This document shows positions 63,501-64,000 of a stretch of 64,000 nt of DNA, one piece after another (positions within the stretch are counted from its first letter, which is position 1; every line of letters begins with the position of its first letter). The stretch comes from Diphasiastrum complanatum (Eukaryota > Streptophyta > Lycopodiopsida > Lycopodiales > Lycopodiaceae), in the NCBI GenBank assembly GCA_029204225.1, contig CM055101.1, forward strand, positions 62,686,171 through 62,750,170, written 5' to 3'. The position numbers and the translations under genes were made by a program. The notes beneath the pieces are model-generated. The model did not search any database. It had not been told where the DNA came from and saw only the letters and a program-made list of their open reading frames with translations.

Positions 63501-64000
63501 ACATTGATAATCTACCTTGATAGTTGCAATATGTCATTTGTTTTGTAGAGTAATGTGACTTACTTTGACATGCCCTTGTCAAAACAAGGCAGTGTTTGTG
63601 ACACTAAAATCTACCATCATTGATAGCAGATGTTGTAAGATATAGCTTGAGATGCAGATATGGTTGAGGTACTATGTCCTGAGGACCTCTCTGAAAAGGA
63701 GATTCAGAACCAAAGCTCTATTTGGATTTCCGAATTGTAGATTTATTGCGTATTGGCACATTGGAAATCTTATCAGCATGTGGAGAGACAAATAGATTTG
63801 GGATTGTGGAAGGGGAGAAAAATTGTCAATTCCTTGTAAAGATTTCTCTTGGTTGGACATTGTAGCAGATGACGGAATATCAATTTCACTTCCGTTCGAC
63901 TTGCATTATGGAACTGGTGTATTGTGCGGTGATGTAGAAGTTTGCAAGAAACTTTTCGATTGAGTAGCAGGTTTAACTGTTGGTTGCCATGGTGCTCGTG
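60546..64000. other. Intergenic, no supported gene
   Basis: Many short frames occur but none has a recognisable family. A minus-strand frame near 62,100-62,314 has a weak resemblance to a Gypsy integrase C-terminus (PNFDHESIPLRLI) but lacks a chromodomain. A poly-C tract (C10-T-C13) is at 63,034-63,057. An open stretch at 63,690-63,860 (LDFRIVDLLRIGTLEILSA) could be an exon running off the window, without support. Confidence 0.4.
63034..63057. repeat. Poly-C tract
   Basis: Ten C, one T, thirteen C, preceded by TCTCTCT. Low-complexity repeat. Confidence 0.95.

Overview
This window looks like nuclear DNA of a land plant. It is AT-rich and gene-poor, and it is packed with decayed Ty1/Copia, Ty3/Gypsy and LINE retroelements. 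The LTR elements carry plant-type primer binding sites complementary to initiator-Met tRNA (TGGTATCAGAGC or near matches). Two host loci have plant-type intron/exon structure. A seed-free vascular plant or gymnosperm would fit the very large repeat-filled intron, the ent-kaurene-synthase-like terpene synthase fragment and the DNA methylase N-4/N-6-like remnant, but that placement is inference. No prokaryotic, organellar, tRNA, rRNA or CRISPR features were seen.

Layout. 0-17 kb is nested retroelement debris: a Copia LTR plus gag start (1.9-2.7 kb), a second gag scrap (3.6 kb), and a plus-strand Copia (3.8-12.4 kb) split in its reverse transcriptase by a complete minus-strand Copia (5,412-11,023) with a perfect CTAAG target duplication. 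A truncated Copia 3' end and a 3.4-kb non-coding element with 137-bp terminal repeats follow.

18.5-35.2 kb holds the best host gene. Four plus-strand exons join in phase into a 173-residue conserved, basic, probably nuclear protein. Its second intron is about 14.3 kb and contains LINE copies whose 3' ends are (TC)n microsatellites rather than poly(A), a chromodomain Gypsy inserted into one LINE, and other scraps.

35-45 kb is low-complexity intergenic DNA with a local tandem duplication, a Copia gag scrap and a minus-strand methylase-like pseudogene. 45-55 kb is again nested Copia: a gag interrupted by another Copia LTR and gag, then a 4.7-kb internally deleted Copia whose right LTR contains a solo LTR with an ACAAA target duplication.

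57-59.5 kb holds a terpene synthase fragment on the plus strand. It keeps the NSE metal motif but lacks the exon that should carry DDxxD. Its 3' end runs into an antisense Copia reverse transcriptase, and the whole still forms an open frame. 60-64 kb contains a deleted Copia and unassigned DNA. No convincing multi-gene system was found; the notable points are the giant intron, the TC-tailed LINE, the chimeric terpene synthase frame and the methylase remnant.
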